NCBI GenBank assembly: GCA_034359265.1
Contig: CP136892.1
Coordinates: 9,844,501-9,908,500 of the forward strand
Direction of reading: 5' to 3'
Origin: Canna indica
Taxonomy: Eukaryota > Streptophyta > Magnoliopsida > Zingiberales > Cannaceae
Length of the DNA stretch: 64,000 nt
Part shown: in pieces, positions 61,001-64,000 of the stretch
How the letters are laid out: each line of letters begins with the position of its first letter
Position numbering within the stretch: position 1 is the first letter of the stretch
Position numbers and translations under genes: made by a program
The notes under the pieces: generated by a model
What the model was told of the DNA's origin: nothing
What the model saw: only the letters and a program-made list of their open reading frames with translations
The model's database searches: none

Positions 61001-61493
61001 CATTGCCGGATACAACGACGCCGACAACCAGATCTCCGGGCTTGGGCTCATAGTACTGGACGCTCACTCTCTCCTCCTTCGCGGCAGTGGCCTCGCCGGC
61101 CGCCTCGGCGTCACTGTCTTCTCCGGAGATGGTACCGTAGTCCTCGCCGGAATCCTTTGATTTGAAGAACTTCAAGAAGGGGGTCAAAGCCTCTTCGGAG
61201 TCGGGGGGATCCGGAGGGCCCTCGATGTCGCTGGGGACGGAGATGGGGGAGGGCTTGTCGTGGAGAAGCAGTTCCCGGTCGGGTTCTCTGGAAGGCGGAG
61301 GAGGGTCATGGGAGGAGGAGGCGAGCGCACGACGGAAAGGAGCGAAGCGAGGTGCTCGCAGACAGCCAAAGAAAGGCTTTTGAGGGAGAGAGAGGAAGGA
61401 GGGGGAGAGAGAGGGAAGCTTATTGTTGAACGAGATAACGGGATGGAGGCACTGGATTCGCATCGACGTAGTCTGCGTCAATGTCGCCACCAT
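55075..61493 (-). CDS. PTAC10: PTAC10/PAP3, S1-domain protein of the plastid RNA polymerase complex
   Basis: Exons, in transcription order: 61493-60687, 59896-59822, 59744-59673, 58577-58497, 57116-57019, 55908-55783, 55434-55386, 55284-55075. GT-AG junctions and phases close to give 505 aa. An in-frame TGA lies seven codons before the ATG. Residues 1-60 are Ser/Arg-rich and poor in acids, like a plastid transit peptide. An acidic linker follows (about 90-140), then S1-type OB-fold segments at about 149-190, 270-330 and 346-420, the last with LLHISNI. The tail has [33 protein letters not shown] and YANWKWFKF, characteristic of PTAC10. In Arabidopsis this protein is a nucleus-encoded partner of the plastid-encoded polymerase needed for chloroplast development. 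Introns are long and AT-rich; intron 4 carries a small transposon. Confidence 0.93.
57401..58166. mobile_element. Inverted-repeat element in PTAC10 intron 4
   Basis: It starts TAAGGGAGTTTTTGGTTGGA and ends TCCAACCAAACACCCCTTA. The interior has AGGAATA/TATTCCT words in both orientations and no ORF. Its ends resemble those of the element at 17,290-18,051. Confidence 0.75.
59260..59405. repeat. Short direct and palindromic repeats in PTAC10 intron 3
   Basis: AGTAAAGGCCTTTGCT occurs twice in tandem near 59,278-59,312, followed by a third related unit. ATGGCTCACACTTTG occurs twice, near 59,331 and 59,371. No function is evident. Confidence 0.6.
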
Positions 61494-61739
61494 AGCTTCG
61501 TCCTCGCTTGCTCAATGAAGCCTGCGAGAGAGATTTCTTCGGCTTCGTGTTATCTACTGCGATTACTAACGACGATGACATCTAACGTACGCCGATTTTG
61601 CTATCCATGATTTTTATCGCGATTATGGGTTTATTTAGTGGGCCGGCCTAGTGAGGTAAATTGGGGCAGCAATAGGTCAACTTTTATTGAGCCTCTGAGC
61701 ATTCCTTATCATTGGAGTTCAATGTACATAGGCCATGTT
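61494..61739. promoter_or_regulatory. PTAC10 upstream region
   Basis: This is the sequence upstream of the minus-strand start codon. It should contain the leader and core promoter, but I cannot point to a convincing TATA box. Confidence 0.35.
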
Positions 61740-64000
61740 TAACGTTTGGAAAGTTTTTAAATGAGGTATTAACTAATGCTGGAATATAAAATATGATGAA
61801 TTAATAATACACCACATGACTGAAAGAATTCGATGTATTGAGGGACTATTCAAGGGTAATGAATATAATGAAACGACTTTTCATTATATGTTGTATCTTT
61901 ATGTTATTAATAGATTATGGTGAACCTCATGAACTAGTGCTATGATTCTAGGGTCATGATGAGATCATGCCAGTGAGACTTAGAATCTAGAAGCATCGGT
62001 TCTAAATGTTCATAATCGTAGGATCACCAAGTAGAGGATCGGTGACTTCGGCAAAACTAGTGCACTTGATACATGCCCTATCGTATGGATGGTTGATCTC
62101 ATAGTTACCTATGAAGTCTCATTAATGTACAAGTGTAGGTGCTCAATGGAGAATGATCACTGAACGGACCCACTTGAGTAATGCCAAATGAAAACCTTGA
62201 GTGTCAATATGTTGTTCCTCTGGTGATAGTAGGTGCAAGTAATCCTTGGACCTATAAGGTTGTCACGGTCACCTTGTGATTGATGATCTATCACTTTGGT
62301 GTATTCCCTACATGGCTCGTACAGTCGTGTGTCGGGTACTCCGGGCATAGTGAGACTTTCATGGAGGTCGATGAGTAACCAACAAGGAATCAGTTACTCC
62401 TAGTAAGATGAGAGAATGTCCAATATGCTCCGACAAGTGTCGACTTGGGATTCTCTAACCATAGTAGATATGAAAGTTGAAAAATAGTTTCTGACTGTTC
62501 ATGGTTGAGACGACAACTTGAGAGAGTGAAATATATATAGATCAATATTTGGATTTGACACGACTTTCGTACCCTAGCCGCATTCAGAACATCGTGTAAT
62601 CAAAGAATTTGATTACATGTGAACTAATCACCAAAGGGTATTCTATCCATATAGATTGAACCTCGCACTATTTGGATAGTCATGACACTTTGCTAGACGT
62701 CAATCTTGACCTGTGAGTGGAGTCTTGCACGATCTTATTAAAAGGGTTTAGTTGCTCGTGAGAATTCAAACATAAGGTGCTTTATCGAATTCGAGTCTCT
62801 GTTATGCAGAACTCGCTACTGGCTTATGGTGGGGCCCAATGGGTCACACATAAACAAGCATCCATCGTAATAAGCTTTATGGGATAAAGCTTGAACATGG
62901 CACTTAATATTTGCTAGCATGGACATTCCGAGACACGATCACTATTCTCGTATATAGACAAAATCGAGAAAAACGTTTTCCATTCGAACAAATTAAACAT
63001 ACCCAAAAAAGGAGTTCCTCAGAACCCTAATTAGTAGGGCTCGGCACATGATACGTCTCAACCAATCCTTTGGTCCGGTTCATGGGATGAACCGGGCCAT
63101 GGCTTGAGTTGGGTCGGTTGAGCAACGGTGGGAAAAGTGGGCGACTAGTTTGAATAGCCACCCGGTTTCGAATTCGGATTCGAATTCGAGACATGAGACC
63201 AAGCCTTTTATGGCTTGGTCTAAGATGAGGCTATGACTCCCTAATAGTCAGGGAGTCTATTTTTGACTCCCTAACTAGCAGGGGTCGAAATTTTGACTCC
63301 CTGTTTACTAGGGAGTCGGTTGAGGATGAGGTTGAAATTTGAATTCTGGGCCTCATCTATTTCTGGGTCTACTACTGTAGCCGATCCTTGGGAAATTTTA
63401 GATGGGATATCCCTAGCCGACCTAGGATTTGGAGAACCACCTATAAAAGAGGGTGGCTTATGGCTAAACCCCCTAAGCTAATTTCTTGGCCGGCTCCTCC
63501 TCCAACCACACTAGTCGAACCCCCCTTCCCACCTCTTCCATATCCACAAGCTTGGTGAAGTTTTATCGGAGTTTTCATTGCCATAAATCACTACCGAGTT
63601 GGATATTCGGAGGAGTGCAAAAATTCCAGTAAGACACTTTCATCTTGTATTAATTCATTTCGAGGTTTCTCATAGTCTTTCTCCCTTTGTTTACTGCCCG
63701 ATTCTATGTGGAATGGATGGCCCCTATTTGGTACAAACTAGAGATTGAGAAGCCCATCCGTTGAGCCACGATGAGCCCGTGTAGTCGCTGCCCCCTTGTT
63801 GTGAGGCGCTTGGTGTGGACTATCGTTGGAGGACATGTGCGTGAGTGTCTCGAAGTTGGGATCAGAGCAGCTCTTCTTCCTTTTTGGCTAAAGGTATAAA
63901 ACTTCTCCTTGCTCTCCTATTGAATTTCTCTACTTTGCGAAAGTAGGCCGCTGTTTCAGGGTACTTTTAAGATTTTTGAAATTTGTTCCGCTATTTTCCG
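61740..64000. mobile_element. Probable LTR part of a large retrotransposon, cut by the window end
   Basis: No ORF of substance is present. The sequence has the texture of long plant LTRs and leaders: unstructured, evenly mixed bases and short stem-loops. GACTCCCTAATAGTCAGGGAGTC (63,235-63,257) is a perfect hairpin, and GACTCCCT recurs three more times to 63,315. TTGGGATCAGAGC at about 63,856 resembles a tRNA-Met primer-binding site (TGGTATCAGAGC), which would put an LTR end just before it. The second LTR would lie outside the window, so this stays tentative. Confidence 0.4.

Noticed and set aside
61162..61610. Plus-strand ORFs opposite PTAC10 exon 1
   Set aside because: They are antisense shadows of the GC-rich transit-peptide region with no supporting features.

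Overview
This window is nuclear DNA from a flowering plant. It holds intron-rich genes with GT-AG junctions, a plastid-targeted transcription protein, and Copia, Gypsy, LINE, hAT, Mutator-like and small inverted-repeat elements. The host genes have GC-rich first exons followed by AT-rich ones, which is usual in monocots; I infer a monocot but cannot name the order.

Layout. Bases 1-27,000 are almost entirely transposon-derived. A LINE relic and a transposon-type ULP1 (C48) cysteine protease gene come first. The protease gene is split by a roughly 8.3 kb Mutator-like composite. That composite carries fragments of host genes, notably a SAC51-type bHLH gene with the end of its conserved regulatory uORF, and a Copia element is inserted within it. 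Next come small inverted-repeat elements, then a defective minus-strand Gypsy element (14,961-24,930). The Gypsy element has two LTRs, a gag-protease remnant, no reverse transcriptase, an antisense ORF broken by a LINE, and two further small elements. A compact Pack-MULE (25,216-26,762) carries an ABCB transporter fragment. A decayed two-exon gene of unknown function sits at 26,890-27,615.

Bases 28,108-61,493 hold three genes that I could trace exon by exon with phases that close. A minus-strand ABCA half-transporter (18 exons, 940 aa) lies head to head with a plus-strand ABCA2-type half-transporter (16 exons, 962 aa), about 5 kb apart. The ABCA2 gene converges on a minus-strand gene for PTAC10/PAP3 (8 exons, 505 aa), an S1-domain subunit of the plastid-encoded RNA polymerase complex. 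Several introns are swollen by transposons; ABCA2 intron 15 (4.4 kb) alone holds two inverted-repeat elements, an hAT element with an exact 8-bp target duplication, and LINE pieces on both strands.

Bases 61,740-64,000 look like part of a long LTR retrotransposon that runs off the window. I found no rRNA gene, CRISPR array or convincing tRNA gene. The two ABCA proteins probably share membrane lipid-transport chemistry. PTAC10 is functionally unrelated and simply a neighbour.
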